From: Methylotenera sp.
GTDB lineage: Bacteria > Pseudomonadota > Gammaproteobacteria > Burkholderiales > Methylophilaceae
Direction of reading: 5' to 3'
Assembly: GCF_029945535.1 (NCBI RefSeq)
Contig: NZ_JAQSCU010000018.1
Coordinates: 367,340 to 431,339, forward strand
Length of the DNA: 64,000 nucleotides
Part shown: positions 46,489 through 56,277 of the stretch, in pieces
How the letters are laid out: every line of letters begins with the position of its first letter
Position numbering within the stretch: position 1 is the first letter of the stretch
Made by a program: the position numbers and the translations under genes
Notes under the pieces: generated by a model
Told to the model about the DNA's origin: nothing
The model's input: the letters and a program-made list of their open reading frames with translations, nothing else
The model's database searches: none

Positions 46489-47646
46489 CTAAATGGAAGC
46501 CTTTAACGCTGCTGCTTTATCAATCGCTTCCCAAGTGAACTCGGGCTCATCACGACCAAAGTGACCGTAAGCGGCTGTTTTGGCGTAAATAGGACGAAGC
46601 AAATCAAGCATTTTTACGATGCCTTTCGGGCGTAAATCAAAATGCTCACGCACCAACGCAGTCAGCACTTCATTGCTGACCTTGCCAGTACCGTAAGTTT
46701 CTACCATCACGCTAGTTGGCTGTGCAACACCAATCGCGTAAGAAACCTGCACTAAGCAACGTGATGCCAGTCCAGCTGCAACAATGTTTTTAGCCACATA
46801 GCGGCCTGCATAAGCAGCGCTACGGTCAACTTTTGATGGATCTTTACCAGAGAAAGCTCCGCCGCCATGAGGAGCAGCGCCACCGTAAGTATCTACAATG
46901 ATTTTACGACCAGTTAAACCACAATCGCCTTGCGGACCGCCAATCACAAAGCGACCTGTAGGATTCACTAAGTATTTAATCTCACCTTTAATGAGTTCTT
47001 TTGGCAACACTGGCTTGATGATATCTTCAATCACCGCCTCACGAATTGTTTCTAAGGTCATTTCAGGTGCATGCTGCGTTGAAACCACGATAGTATCAAT
47101 TGCACTTGGTTTGCCGTCTACATATTTAATCGTCACTTGCGATTTAGCATCTGGACGCAACCATGGCAAACGGCCATCTTTGCGCAATTGCGCTTGGCGC
47201 TCCATTAAACGGTGACTCAACCAAATTGGTAATGGCATTAATTGTGGCGTTTCATCCACCGCATAACCAAACATCAAGCCTTGGTCGCCTGCACCTTGAT
47301 CTAATGGGTCATCATGTGCGCCATCCACACCTTGGGCGATGTCTGGCGATTGTTTGTCGTAAGCCACCAATACTGCACAACCTTTATAGTCGATACCGTA
47401 TTCTGTGTTGTCGTAGCCGATGCGTTTAATCGCATCGCGTGCAACTTTGATATAGTCAACATTCGCTGTTGTAGTAATTTCACCCGCAAGTACAATTAAG
47501 CCAGTATTAGCTAGGGTTTCTGCCGCTACACGGGCAGTAGGATCTTGGGTTAAAATAGCATCTAAAATGCTGTCTGATACTTGGTCTGCGAGTTTGTCAG
47601 GGTGACCTTCAGAAACTGATTCTGAAGTAAAAAGATATTCATTCAT
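46489..47646 (-). CDS. metK: S-adenosylmethionine synthetase
   Basis: Product of 385 residues, standard MetK. Segments are [53 protein letters not shown] and [19 protein letters not shown]. It makes SAM from methionine and ATP. Together with ahcY and metF it supplies most of the activated-methyl cycle in this stretch. No SAM riboswitch is evident in its 172-base upstream region. Confidence 0.97.
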   Translation of the reverse strand: MNEYLFTSESVSEGHPDKLADQVSDSILDAILTQDPTARVAAETLANTGLIVLAGEITTTANVDYIKVARDAIKRIGYDNTEYGIDYKGCAVLVAYDKQSPDIAQGVDGAHDDPLDQGAGDQGLMFGYAVDETPQLMPLPIWLSHRLMERQAQLRKDGRLPWLRPDAKSQVTIKYVDGKPSAIDTIVVSTQHAPEMTLETIREAVIEDIIKPVLPKELIKGEIKYLVNPTGRFVIGGPQGDCGLTGRKIIVDTYGGAAPHGGGAFSGKDPSKVDRSAAYAGRYVAKNIVAAGLASRCLVQVSYAIGVAQPTSVMVETYGTGKVSNEVLTALVREHFDLRPKGIVKMLDLLRPIYAKTAAYGHFGRDEPEFTWEAIDKAAALKASI

Positions 47647-47818
47647 TGATGTGCGCCTTGGAAACTAAAAATTTAAAAAAATGAAATGAAATTCATACTA
47701 AAGGCTGAAGCATGAATCACAGGTCAAAGACTAACCTCTCATTGTACCTAACTATTAAAGTAATAAAATTAAAATAAGAAGAATAAATGACAGTCTATTC
47801 GGTCAATCAATTTATAAT

Positions 47819-48649
47819 ATGACGATGAATTTACACTTTACAAAAATGCAAGGCGCGGGAAATGACTTTATCGTCATTAACGGCATAGATCAGCCATTTC
47901 ACCTCACAACCGAGCAAATACAAGCCTTGGCTCATCGTCAATTTGGCATTGGATTTGACCAGCTTTTATTAGTCGAAACGTCTAAAGTTGCCGATTTCAA
48001 ATACCGTATTTTTAATGCTGACGGCACTGAAGTTGCACAGTGCGGAAATGGTGCGCGCTGTTTTGTGCGCTTTGTTGTAGACCAAAAATTAAGTAACAAA
48101 CATGAAATTAGTGTGGAAACCGCAAGCGGTATCATTACGCCCAAACTGGAAAACAACGGTTTAGTTACCGTAAATATGGGCGCGCCTAGATTGTCGCCTA
48201 GCGAAGTCCCTTTCATTGCTGATGCAGTTGCCAATAGCTATGTGTTAGAAGTGGCTAATCAGCACATAACCATTTCAGCAGTCTCTATGGGCAATCCACA
48301 TGCAGTGCAAATTGTGGAAGATGTGGAGACTGCACCAGTGGTCGCCCTTGGCAGTCAGATTGAAGTGCACACTCGCTTTCCTGAGCGCGTGAATGCAGGT
48401 TTCATGCAAATTATGGACGAACACCATATCAAACTAAGAGTCTTTGAGCGTGGTAGCGGCGAAACACTCGCATGTGGCACGGGCGCATGCGCAGCCGTGG
48501 TTGCAGGCATTCAATTAGGGCGATTACAATCACCAGTCAAAGTATCTGCCCGTGGTGGAGAGTTGCATATTGCTTGGCTAGGCGGCAATTCACCTGTCAT
48601 GATGACAGGCCCCGCTGTGGCCGTATTCACTGGCAACATCGAAATATAA
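47819..48649 (+). CDS. dapF: Diaminopimelate epimerase
   Basis: Product of 276 residues (274 if the ATG at 47825 is used). The two catalytic cysteines are in [14 protein letters not shown] and [14 protein letters not shown]; the N-terminus [14 protein letters not shown] is typical. It interconverts LL- and meso-diaminopimelate for lysine and peptidoglycan. No ribosome-binding site is seen; a perfect TATAAT at 47813-47818 directly abuts the first ATG. Confidence 0.96.
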   Translation: MTMNLHFTKMQGAGNDFIVINGIDQPFHLTTEQIQALAHRQFGIGFDQLLLVETSKVADFKYRIFNADGTEVAQCGNGARCFVRFVVDQKLSNKHEISVETASGIITPKLENNGLVTVNMGAPRLSPSEVPFIADAVANSYVLEVANQHITISAVSMGNPHAVQIVEDVETAPVVALGSQIEVHTRFPERVNAGFMQIMDEHHIKLRVFERGSGETLACGTGACAAVVAGIQLGRLQSPVKVSARGGELHIAWLGGNSPVMMTGPAVAVFTGNIEI

Positions 48650-48705
48650 TCTATTAAAAACGCGCTCACCTAAGATAACTACAAGCGATAACAACAAGGA
48701 CGACC

Positions 48706-49383
48706 ATGCAAGAAGATATTCAAAACACGATTTCAGCAGACGATGTAAAAAGTTATTTGCGAGCACATAAAAACTTCTTTGAAGAGCATGCCAGCTTGCT
48801 GACCGAAATCTTCTTACCTAGCCCGCATGGTAGCGGCGCCATTTCACTTGCAGAGCGCCAACAACTGGCACAGCGTGACAAAATTCGCGTGCAAGAAGTG
48901 ATGTTGGCGCAATTAATTGAGTTTGGTGAGCAAAATGATGTTACAAGCCACAAAGTACATAGTTTCAGCGTTAAATTACTTGAGAATAAAGCCTTAAACA
49001 GGCTGCAACCGCTGATTGCTGAAAGTATGCAGCACGTGTTTGATGTCACAGAGTCTCAAGTGCGAATTTGGTTAAAACCTAATGATGAAGCATTCTCGCA
49101 AGAAGCTGTTTTCGCAGCTGTCAGTGATACTTTTAGCGATTGGGTAGTTGCGCTAGAAGCGCCGCATTGCGGCACCAAACCTGAATCAGCACAAGGTTTA
49201 CTTGGTGAGAGCCTTCAATCCTTTGCATTTATCCCGCTTTACAAAAACGCTGATAAAACACATGCATTTGGCGTGCTGATACTGGGTTCGGAAGATCAAA
49301 AACGCTTTAAAGCCGATATGGGTTTAATGTATTTAAAACGCATTGGCGATTTAGTGAGCGCTGCGTTCTCGGCTTATATTTAA
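48706..49383 (+). CDS. DUF484 family protein (GAF-like)
   Basis: Product of 225 residues. The DUF484 signature is at the N-terminus (DDVKSYLRAHKNFFEEHASLL, then LPSPHGSGAISLAERQ) followed by a GAF-like region ending FGVLILGSEDQKRF. Function unknown. The order dapF-DUF484-xerC is conserved in many Proteobacteria. It ends 19 bases before xerC. Confidence 0.9.
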   Translation: MQEDIQNTISADDVKSYLRAHKNFFEEHASLLTEIFLPSPHGSGAISLAERQQLAQRDKIRVQEVMLAQLIEFGEQNDVTSHKVHSFSVKLLENKALNRLQPLIAESMQHVFDVTESQVRIWLKPNDEAFSQEAVFAAVSDTFSDWVVALEAPHCGTKPESAQGLLGESLQSFAFIPLYKNADKTHAFGVLILGSEDQKRFKADMGLMYLKRIGDLVSAAFSAYI

Positions 49384-49402
49384 GGTGCTAAGAAGTTAGA
49401 CG

Positions 49403-50287
49403 ATGAGTCATCTAAATGATTATCTTCAGCATCTAACTTTCGAGCGCGGCCTGAGCGCGCTCACCTTAAAAAACTACACCAGAGACATCCAATTACTGGA
49501 GTCTTTGGCTGACAATACCGCTTTAGATGCCGTTACTAATACACAAATCAGACGCTATATCGCCACGCTACATGGAAGAGGTCTAAGTGGTAAAACCATT
49601 GCACGGGCGCTTTCGGCCTGGCGTGGCTTCTACAACTACCTCACTCATCATAAAGGTTATGTGCAAAATCCTGTCATGGGGTTGCGTGCACCGAAATCAG
49701 CCAAGACTTTGCCACAAGCGCTTTCTACCGACCAAGCCGTTAAGTTTGTAGACATTAAAGGTGATGGCCCACTTGAACGTCGCGACCACGCCATTTTAGA
49801 GTTACTTTATTCATCAGGTTTACGTTTGGCTGAGCTGGTAAATTTAGATATAGGCATGCTGGATTTTTCTGAAGGCACGGTAACGGTTACAGGTAAAGGC
49901 AACAAAACTCGCATCGTGCCAATGGGCAGCCATGCCATGAACGCCATTCAGACTTGGCTGCAAAGCCGTGCGCTGATTAAAATTGCAGACATCAACCCCA
50001 ATGCGCTGTTTATCACGCAGCAAGGCAAACGCATTACACCGAGAGCTGTGCAATATCGCGTCAAAGAATGGTCTATTAAACAAGGCTTGAATATCAGTAT
50101 GCACCCGCATTTGCTACGCCATAGCTTTGCAAGCCATGTGCTGCAATCTAGCCAAGATTTACGTGCGGTGCAAGAAATGTTAGGCCATGCGAATATCAGC
50201 ACTACGCAAATCTATACGCACCTTGATTTTCAGCATTTAGCCTCCATATACGATGCAGCTCACCCTAGAGCGAAAAAGAAATCCTAG
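49403..50287 (+). CDS. xerC: Site-specific tyrosine recombinase XerC
   Basis: Product of 294 residues. N-terminal SAM-like core-binding domain (1-90) and catalytic domain with Arg in YSSGLRLAELVNLD, HxxR in HPHLLRHSFASHVL, His/Trp-position GHANISTTQ and the nucleophile Tyr in QIYTHLD. With XerD it resolves chromosome dimers at dif. A dif site was not identified in the window. Confidence 0.95.
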   Translation: MSHLNDYLQHLTFERGLSALTLKNYTRDIQLLESLADNTALDAVTNTQIRRYIATLHGRGLSGKTIARALSAWRGFYNYLTHHKGYVQNPVMGLRAPKSAKTLPQALSTDQAVKFVDIKGDGPLERRDHAILELLYSSGLRLAELVNLDIGMLDFSEGTVTVTGKGNKTRIVPMGSHAMNAIQTWLQSRALIKIADINPNALFITQQGKRITPRAVQYRVKEWSIKQGLNISMHPHLLRHSFASHVLQSSQDLRAVQEMLGHANISTTQIYTHLDFQHLASIYDAAHPRAKKKS

Positions 50288-50373
50288 CCTTACATCATTG
50301 AGTAAGGTAACTTTCTTATCCTCAACGTACAGAATCGACGAAGATTGAATCTACAGTACCGCGCTTAAGAATA

Positions 50374-50411
50374 GCCATATTTATCTCGCAACGCTAAGAG
50401 AGAAATATGGC
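50374..50411 (+). repeat. Inverted repeat upstream of sodB
   Basis: GCCATATTTATCTC and GAGAGAAATATGGC are 14-base arms (one mismatch) around a 10-base loop, 47 bases before the sodB start. No T-run follows, so it could be a leader hairpin or operator rather than a terminator. Confidence 0.6.
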
Positions 50412-50457
50412 AAAATAGTAATTCAAAAGATTTTTATAATACAAAGGAGCTTTTCTC

Positions 50458-51042
50458 ATGGAACATACTTTACCTGCCCTACCATACGCAAAAACAGCTT
50501 TAGCACCTCACATTTCAGAAGAAACTTTAGAGTTTCATTACGGCAAACATCATCAAACATACGTAACAAACTTGAATAACCTGATTAAAGGTACAGAGTT
50601 TGAAAATGCAAGCTTAGAAGAAATCATCAAAAAATCTTCTGGTGGCGTTTACAATAACTCAGCACAAATCTGGAACCACACATTCTTTTGGAGCAGCATG
50701 AAGCCAAACGGCGGCGGCGCTCCTACAGGTGCTTTAGCTGATGCTATTAATGCAAAATGGGGCTCTTTTGATGACTTCAAAAAAGCATTCCAAGCTTCAG
50801 CGGTTGGTAACTTCGGTTCAGGCTGGACATGGTTAGTTAAAAAAGCAGACGGTTCAGTAGACATCGTTAATATGGGTGCAGCTGGCACACCACTGACAAC
50901 TGGCGACAAAGCATTGTTGACCATTGACGTTTGGGAGCATGCTTATTACATCGACTATCGCAACGCTCGCGCTAAATTCGTTGAAGTGTTCTTAGCTTCA
51001 TTAGCAAACTGGGATTTTGCAGCAGCTAACTTTGCTAGCTAA
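50458..51042 (+). CDS. sodB: Iron superoxide dismutase
   Basis: Product of 194 residues. Metal ligands lie in [14 protein letters not shown] and [23 protein letters not shown] (Gln in the second sphere), GGGAPTGAL and AGTPLTTG are features of Fe-type rather than Mn-type enzymes. It removes cytoplasmic superoxide. A strong AAAGGAG precedes the ATG, and a perfect 30-base palindrome terminates it. Confidence 0.95.
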   Translation: MEHTLPALPYAKTALAPHISEETLEFHYGKHHQTYVTNLNNLIKGTEFENASLEEIIKKSSGGVYNNSAQIWNHTFFWSSMKPNGGGAPTGALADAINAKWGSFDDFKKAFQASAVGNFGSGWTWLVKKADGSVDIVNMGAAGTPLTTGDKALLTIDVWEHAYYIDYRNARAKFVEVFLASLANWDFAAANFAS

Positions 51043-51080
51043 AATTAAGTAAGCGTTAGTCAAAACTGTATAAGTAATAA

Positions 51081-51110
51081 TACAAAAGGCCGCAATTGCG
51101 GCCTTTTGTA
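51081..51110. terminator. Perfect 30-base palindromic bidirectional terminator
   Basis: TACAAAAGGCCGCAA is followed immediately by its exact reverse complement TTGCGGCCTTTTGTA. The stem ends in T-runs on both strands. It lies between convergent sodB (+) and dgkA (-). Confidence 0.9.
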
Positions 51111-51130
51111 TTTTCATTCTCTAAACCAAA

Positions 51131-51511
51131 CTAGCCCAATAGCACTAAGCCCCACACCACTAACACTATCGTCAGCGCAAAAAACACCGCTGCACTACCA
51201 ATATCCTTAGCACGCTTTGCTAGCGCATGATGCTCTGTCGAAGTGTGATCAACCGCAGCTTCAACCGCTGAATTCAATAGCTCAACAATCATCACTAATA
51301 ACACGCTAGCAATCATTAGTGCTTTTTCAATTGAGGTCTTGCCCAAATAAAATGCCAATGGAATTAACACTATGGCTAAAAACACCTCTTGCCGAAATGC
51401 ATCTTCATGCTTAAACGCCGCTTTAAAGCCTTCTATTGAGTAACCAAATGCGTTAATCAAACGACGTAAGCCTGTTTTGCCTTTAAATGGACTTTCCATA
51501 CTAGATTTCAT
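51131..51511 (-). CDS. dgkA: Diacylglycerol kinase DgkA
   Basis: Product of 126 residues with three membrane helices. GYSIEGFKAAFKHEDAFRQE and VMIVELLNSAVEAAVDH carry the conserved active-site Glu, Asn and Asp. It phosphorylates diacylglycerol released during membrane-derived glucan or LPS modification. The start is the ATG at 51511. Confidence 0.95.
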   Translation of the reverse strand: MKSSMESPFKGKTGLRRLINAFGYSIEGFKAAFKHEDAFRQEVFLAIVLIPLAFYLGKTSIEKALMIASVLLVMIVELLNSAVEAAVDHTSTEHHALAKRAKDIGSAAVFFALTIVLVVWGLVLLG

Positions 51512-51623
51512 GTTTTTCTAGACTTTCTTCATTAAATAATCGCGCAATATTAGCATGCTTACTCGCAGCACTTAAAGCCTTGCGTTATCATAGTGCTTTT
51601 ATTCAGTACATAAGGCATTAAAA

Positions 51624-51896
51624 ATGGCACGCACAGTCAATTGTATTAAATTAGGCAAAGAAGCAGATGGCATGGACTTTCCTCCATACCCGGGTGAACT
51701 TGGCAAACGCATTTATTTAAGCGTCAGCAAAGAAGCTTGGGCAGCATGGCTAAAACAACAAACCATGTTGGTAAATGAAAATCGCCTAAGCTTGGCAGAT
51801 CCATCTGCACGTAAATATTTAACCGAGCAAACTGAAAAATACTTTTTTGGTGATGGCGCGGATACGGCGGTTGGGTATGTGCCTGAGAAAAAATAA
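51624..51896 (+). CDS. yggX: Probable Fe(2+)-trafficking protein YggX
   Basis: Product of 90 residues, full-length Ygg[21 protein letters not shown] carries the conserved Cys, and [21 protein letters not shown] and [10 protein letters not shown] follow. It protects iron-sulfur clusters from oxidation and handles Fe(II). Its closeness to sodB suits a shared oxidative-stress theme, though dgkA lies between. Confidence 0.95.
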   Translation: MARTVNCIKLGKEADGMDFPPYPGELGKRIYLSVSKEAWAAWLKQQTMLVNENRLSLADPSARKYLTEQTEKYFFGDGADTAVGYVPEKK

Positions 51897-51933
51897 ACTT
51901 TATTGATGTCTATGTTACGTTAGGGTTTTGCGT

Positions 51934-52392
51934 ATGGAAATACTGGTCATAGTCATTGCCGTAGTAATTATTTTCTTTGTTTATCAAACAAAGAAAACCG
52001 TGAGCATAAACAAAACAAGCTTTTCTCCGTTTCCTATTTGGCTAAAAAAATACATCTATACCCCATACTCTATTGACAAAGCTACTATCGCAAAATCTGT
52101 AATGCTTCAAGCATTAGTCATATCAAAAGAGTTGGGAGCCATTAAATCAGAACACCATCAAGAGTTGAGCCTTCTATTTAATTCATTTCAAGCCGAAGAG
52201 TCCATTAAATTTGTGAATGGTTATATTGAAGAGTTTCTCCCCCGCCTTGAGGGAGTAGTCAATCAACACATAATCGAAACATCTTCTGCAAGATATGTTT
52301 TCATGCTCATGATTATTGCAGCCATAAGCCTTAATCCTCGTGGGTCTATAAGCGATTTTTTTGAGAAGCCACAATCCAACCGCCGAATTTAA
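51934..52392 (+). CDS. Unknown protein with N-terminal membrane anchor
   Basis: Product of 152 residues that I do not recognise. The N-terminal helix (MEILVIVIAVVIIFFVYQTKK) is followed by a basic stretch and an amphipathic helical domain. A second hydrophobic patch (YVFMLMIIAAISL) lies near residue 130. The ATG at 51934 is preferred over the in-frame TTG at 51928. AT-rich, and followed by a family 2 repeat, so likely accessory. Confidence 0.6.
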   Translation: MEILVIVIAVVIIFFVYQTKKTVSINKTSFSPFPIWLKKYIYTPYSIDKATIAKSVMLQALVISKELGAIKSEHHQELSLLFNSFQAEESIKFVNGYIEEFLPRLEGVVNQHIIETSSARYVFMLMIIAAISLNPRGSISDFFEKPQSNRRI

Positions 52393-52432
52393 TTACACAA
52401 AATGTTTCACTATTTTTTGTTTGGCAGCTGGC

Positions 52433-52508
52433 GTAGGGTAATTCTTGAACCCACGCGTAACTCACTTGGCAACACTGTACTGCGTGGGGTTAAACCCCCT
52501 CCCTACAA
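52433..52508. repeat. Short interspersed repeat family 2, copy 2
   Basis: GTAGGGTA at the left end and CCCTACAA at the right end are inverted ends. Inside are CTTGAACCCACGCGTAA and GCGTGGGGTTAAACCCC, matching the layout of the element at 27122-27197. Confidence 0.75.
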
Positions 52509-52531
52509 AACCAAAGTCGCATAAAACAATA

Positions 52532-52566
52532 CCTCTGGAAGCCTTATGAATATTGGCTTGCAGAGG
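52532..52566 (-). terminator. Terminator-like hairpin after rpiA
   Basis: CCTCTGGAAGCC and GGCTTGCAGAGG are 12-base arms (one mismatch) around TTATGAATATT, followed on the minus strand by a modest T-rich stretch. It lies 36 bases after the rpiA stop. Confidence 0.6.
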
Positions 52567-52601
52567 CATTTCTTTAATGCAAAAGCTTATTTTTTACTAA
52601 T

Positions 52602-53261
52602 CTACTTTTTATAAGTTTTAACACCATCCGCTGTCGCTAACAACAACACATTAGCTGGGCGCGCTGCAAACAAGCCGTTTGTAACTACGCCAACGATTTG
52701 GTTGATTTTCGCTTCCATCGCAACTGGGTCTGTAATATTCAAACCATGCACGTCGATAATCACATTGCCGTTATCAGTTGTGAAGTTACGTAATGCTGGT
52801 TGACCACCCAATTTAACTAACTCACGTGCAACATAGCTGCGCGCCATTGGTAACACTTCTACTGGTAGTGGAAATTTGCCTAATGTTGGCACGTATTTAG
52901 TTTCATCGCAGATACAAATGAATTGTCTAGCGACTGCTGCGACGATTTTTTCACGTGTCAACGCACCGCCGCCGCCTTTAAGCATGTGTAGGTGCTCGGT
53001 AATTTCATCAGCGCCATCTACGTAAATATCCATGCCGTCAATATTATTCAAATCAAACACTTCAATGCCGTGAGCGCGTAAGCGTTGGGCAGTTGCTTCA
53101 CTACTTGCCACTGCGCCTTCAATTTTGTGTTTTACTTTTGCTAATTCTTCAATAAAGAAGTTTGCAGTTGAGCCTGTGCCCACGCCGATGATGCCTTCTT
53201 TAACGTATTCAACCGCTGCTTTTGCGACTTGTTGTTTTAATTCGTCTTGTGTGTATGCCAT
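52602..53261 (-). CDS. rpiA: Ribose-5-phosphate isomerase A
   Basis: Product of 219 residues. [15 protein letters not shown], the conserved DGADEI and [15 protein letters not shown] are the substrate-binding and catalytic loops. It interconverts ribose-5-P and ribulose-5-P in the pentose phosphate and ribulose-monophosphate routes. The start at 53261 ([11 protein letters not shown]) is preferred to the open frame reaching 53417, which would overlap ilvA. It diverges from ilvA. Confidence 0.96.
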   Translation of the reverse strand: MAYTQDELKQQVAKAAVEYVKEGIIGVGTGSTANFFIEELAKVKHKIEGAVASSEATAQRLRAHGIEVFDLNNIDGMDIYVDGADEITEHLHMLKGGGGALTREKIVAAVARQFICICDETKYVPTLGKFPLPVEVLPMARSYVARELVKLGGQPALRNFTTDNGNVIIDVHGLNITDPVAMEAKINQIVGVVTNGLFAARPANVLLLATADGVKTYKK

Positions 53262-53375
53262 TTTGCCTAATTCCTCTACAAATTCTTTATAATGTAACCA
53301 ACTCAACATAATACACTGCGCCAGTAAATTTAAAAAATATTGGGCACTTTTAAGATTCCAATTTAAGAATATTGC

Positions 53376-54896
53376 ATGACAAAAACAACTATCAATTACC
53401 GCGAAAAAATAGAACACTCACACGTTTACGATGTGGCTAAAAAAACACCTTTAGAATTTCAAGCGAGCTTATCGGCCCGTATTGATAACCGCGTATTGCT
53501 TAAACGCGAAGATATGCAGCCTGTATTTTCATTCAAAATTCGCGGCGCCTACAACAAAATGGCAAGCCTACCTGCCGATGTGCTCAAACGCGGCGTGATT
53601 GCTGCCAGCGCGGGCAACCATGCTCAAGGCGTGGCGATGAGCGCGAAAAAGCTAGGTTGCCGTGCGGTCATCGTGATGCCGACCACAACACCTGCGATTA
53701 AAATTAATGCAGTACGTAGCTACGGTGCTGAGATTGTGCTGTTTGGGGACAGTTATTCAGACTCATACGTAAAAGCACTTGAGCTAGAAAAAACTGAGCA
53801 TCTTACCTTTGTTCACCCATATGACGACCCAGATGTCATCGCAGGGCAAGGTACGATTGCGCTAGAAATATTGGCACAAAACCCGCAACCGATAGAAGCT
53901 ATATTCTGCTGTGTAGGTGGCGGTGGCTTGCTGGCGGGTGTCGCAGCTTATGTGAAAGCCTTGCGCCCAGAAATAAAAGTGATAGGCGTAGAAGCGAAAG
54001 ATGCTGAGGCCATGACAGAATCACTTAAAAAAGGTGAACGCGTCATGCTAGAACAAGTCGGTCTATTTGCCGATGGTGCAGCGGTTAAACAGGTTGGTGA
54101 GCATACGTTTGCACTCGCACAACAATATGTAGATGAAATGATAGTCGTCGATAACGACGCGATTTGTGCTGCGATTAAAGACGTATTTGAAGATACCCGC
54201 AGCATTTTAGAGCCTGCTGGCGCGTTAGCTGTGGCTGGGTTAAAAGCTTATGCAAAGCGTGAGAACTTGCACGGCAAAACCCTAATTGGCATTGCATCCG
54301 GCGCCAATATGAATTTTGACAGGCTACGTTTTGTCGCTGAACGTGCAGAAATCGGTGAAAAGCGCGAAGCCGTGTTAGCTGTAACGATTCCAGAAAAACC
54401 AGGCGCGTTTAAGGCGTTCTGTAACTTGCTGGGTAATCGCAATATCACCGAGTTTAATTACCGTTATGCCGATGCTAAAGTCGCGCATATTTTTGTAGGC
54501 GTGGCGATTGCCGACCCTGCGGAATCAGCAAAACTTGTAGCAGATTTGCAAGCGCAAGGCTTACCTGCACTAGATCTAACGGATAATGAAGTCGCTAAAC
54601 TGCACTTGCGCCACTTGGTTGGCGGGCATGCACCGCAAGCTGAGCATGAAGTGGTATTTAGATTCGAGTTTCCTGAAAAACCAGGCGCGCTCATGAAGTT
54701 TTTAGAAACAATGGGACACGATTGGAACATCAGCCTATTCCATTACCGTAACCACGGCGCTGACTTTGGTCGCGTACTAGTCGGTATGCAAGTGCCGCCT
54801 TCTGATAGCGCTGAGTTCAATACATTTTTAGATAATTTAGGCTATCCGCACTGGGACGAAACACAAAACCCAGCGTACAAACTATTCTTGGGCTAA
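53376..54896 (+). CDS. ilvA: Threonine deaminase, biosynthetic
   Basis: Product of 506 residues. The PLP-dependent domain (1-330) has the Schiff-base Lys in [11 protein letters not shown], the SAGNHAQG phosphate loop and the glycine loop [13 protein letters not shown]. Two C-terminal ACT-like regulatory domains follow (about 335-410, 430-500; each begins PEKPGA). It makes 2-oxobutanoate for isoleucine and is usually inhibited by isoleucine. An AAGAATATTGC leader without strong ribosome-binding site precedes it. A long hairpin follows. Confidence 0.96.
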   Translation: MTKTTINYREKIEHSHVYDVAKKTPLEFQASLSARIDNRVLLKREDMQPVFSFKIRGAYNKMASLPADVLKRGVIAASAGNHAQGVAMSAKKLGCRAVIVMPTTTPAIKINAVRSYGAEIVLFGDSYSDSYVKALELEKTEHLTFVHPYDDPDVIAGQGTIALEILAQNPQPIEAIFCCVGGGGLLAGVAAYVKALRPEIKVIGVEAKDAEAMTESLKKGERVMLEQVGLFADGAAVKQVGEHTFALAQQYVDEMIVVDNDAICAAIKDVFEDTRSILEPAGALAVAGLKAYAKRENLHGKTLIGIASGANMNFDRLRFVAERAEIGEKREAVLAVTIPEKPGAFKAFCNLLGNRNITEFNYRYADAKVAHIFVGVAIADPAESAKLVADLQAQGLPALDLTDNEVAKLHLRHLVGGHAPQAEHEVVFRFEFPEKPGALMKFLETMGHDWNISLFHYRNHGADFGRVLVGMQVPPSDSAEFNTFLDNLGYPHWDETQNPAYKLFLG

Positions 54897-54925
54897 ATAA
54901 TTTTAATCAAATATTTAAACAAATT

Positions 54926-54961
54926 GGTTGTATATAGCCACATTGGTGGCTATATACAACC
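54926..54961 (+). terminator. Long hairpin after ilvA
   Basis: GGTTGTATATAGCCAC and GTGGCTATATACAACC are perfect 16-base arms around ATTG, 30 bases after the ilvA stop. The following bases are AT-rich but not a clean T-run. Confidence 0.65.
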
Positions 54962-55157
54962 AGATTAAATTTCATGTAAAACTTAAGCCATTGTTTTTAA
55001 AAATTTAAATTTCTAGCGTGCTTCTTGCTTGATATTCGCAGTCTGACTTCTCAAATCCGGTAGCAAGCATAGTAAATTGAACCTAAGTTCATTTAGCCTG
55101 CCCAAATGACAACATTAATAAAGCAGCATCAAATAGTTTTCTAAGGAGAAATAAAGA

Positions 55158-56228
55158 ATGAAATTAACGCATGTAGTAATCGCGGCAGCAGTCAGTATGA
55201 GTATTGGAATGAACGCCAACGCTGCGGATCGCGGCAAAGCCTATGTTTCGAACCAAGATGGCGGCGTTTCGGTGATTGATTTGAACACACTGACCTCAAC
55301 CACAACCATTGACGTAAAAGGTGAAGGTCCACGAGGTTTAGCCGTGAGTGATGACGGTAAACTGTTGGTGGTTGCTACACGCGAGAATGGCAGTGTTTCG
55401 GTGATTGATACCGCAACAAACGAAGTGTTAAGCCAAATCAAAGTTGGCCAAAATCCAGAGTTTGTACGCATTAAAGGCAACTTTGCATTCGTATCATACG
55501 AGCCAAGCGCTAAAGGTGGCCCTCCTCCTGCACCGGGTTCTACTGAAGCAGCTGCGGCTGCAAAAGAAGACAATGATGATGACAAAGAACCTGCACGTAT
55601 CGGCATTATTGATTTGAAACTAGGCAAAAAAATCCGTGAAATTACAGGCGGCCCTGAAACCGAAGGTGTTGAATTTAGTAAAGATGGTAAACAACTAGTG
55701 ATTACCAACGAAGCTGACAATACAGTGACGGTGCACAGCATGAAAAGTGGCAAGCTGCTTAAAACCATTAAAACACATGAATATGGAGATAGACCACGTG
55801 GCGTTAAAGTATCACCTGACGGTAAAACCTATTTAGTGACACTTGAGTATGGTAATAAATTTATGGTGATGGACAAAAACTTTAAAGTGCTACGCACCGT
55901 TGATACTGGCGCTACACCTTATGGCATCTCATATGATCGCAAAGGAGAGCGCATTTTTGTGGCGGCAAACAAAGCCAAAACATTAGAAGTTTATGATGCT
56001 AAAACTTATGCAAAAATTAAAGACATTTCTACTGGCAACCGTTGCTGGCATTTCACATTCACCCCTGATGACAAAGAAGTTTTGTTAGCATGCGGTAAAT
56101 CAGATGCGGTATTTGTGATTGATGCTGAGAAATTAGAAGTGAAACAACAAATTGAAGATAAGAAAATGCCTTGGGGCGTAGTGACTTACCCTAAAAGCAT
56201 GGGTAGTTTAGATACTGCTATTAAATAA
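55158..56228 (+). CDS. Exported YVTN-type beta-propeller protein
   Basis: Product of 356 residues with a signal peptide (cleavage after NANA, residue 22) and repeated blades (AYVSNQDGGVSVIDLNTL; GSVSVIDTATNEVLSQIKVG; YLVTLEYGNKFMVMDKNF; VFVIDAEKLEVKQQI). It resembles the beta-propeller proteins linked to PQQ-dependent catabolism and cytochrome-d1-like folds. An unusual Pro/Ala/Asp-rich insert (about residues 115-150) breaks the third blade. One Cys pair is near the C-terminus (RCWHF, LACGKSD). AAGGAGAA precedes the start. Periplasmic role is likely, ligand unknown. Confidence 0.82.
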   Translation: MKLTHVVIAAAVSMSIGMNANAADRGKAYVSNQDGGVSVIDLNTLTSTTTIDVKGEGPRGLAVSDDGKLLVVATRENGSVSVIDTATNEVLSQIKVGQNPEFVRIKGNFAFVSYEPSAKGGPPPAPGSTEAAAAAKEDNDDDKEPARIGIIDLKLGKKIREITGGPETEGVEFSKDGKQLVITNEADNTVTVHSMKSGKLLKTIKTHEYGDRPRGVKVSPDGKTYLVTLEYGNKFMVMDKNFKVLRTVDTGATPYGISYDRKGERIFVAANKAKTLEVYDAKTYAKIKDISTGNRCWHFTFTPDDKEVLLACGKSDAVFVIDAEKLEVKQQIEDKKMPWGVVTYPKSMGSLDTAIK

Positions 56229-56252
56229 TTTTATAGTTGTTATTAGCTTAAA

Positions 56253-56277
56253 AGCCCCGAACTCCGGGGTTTTTTTA
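56253..56277 (+). terminator. Intrinsic terminator after the beta-propeller gene
   Basis: CCCCG-AACTC-CGGGG hairpin followed by an eight-base T-run, just before the EVE gene stop on the opposite strand. Confidence 0.85.

Noticed and set aside
47647-47818. Possible SAM riboswitch before metK
   Set aside because: None of the conserved SAM aptamer blocks can be found on the minus strand of this interval.
53262-53417. N-terminal extension of rpiA
   Set aside because: It would overlap the divergent ilvA start; [11 protein letters not shown] is the family N-terminus.
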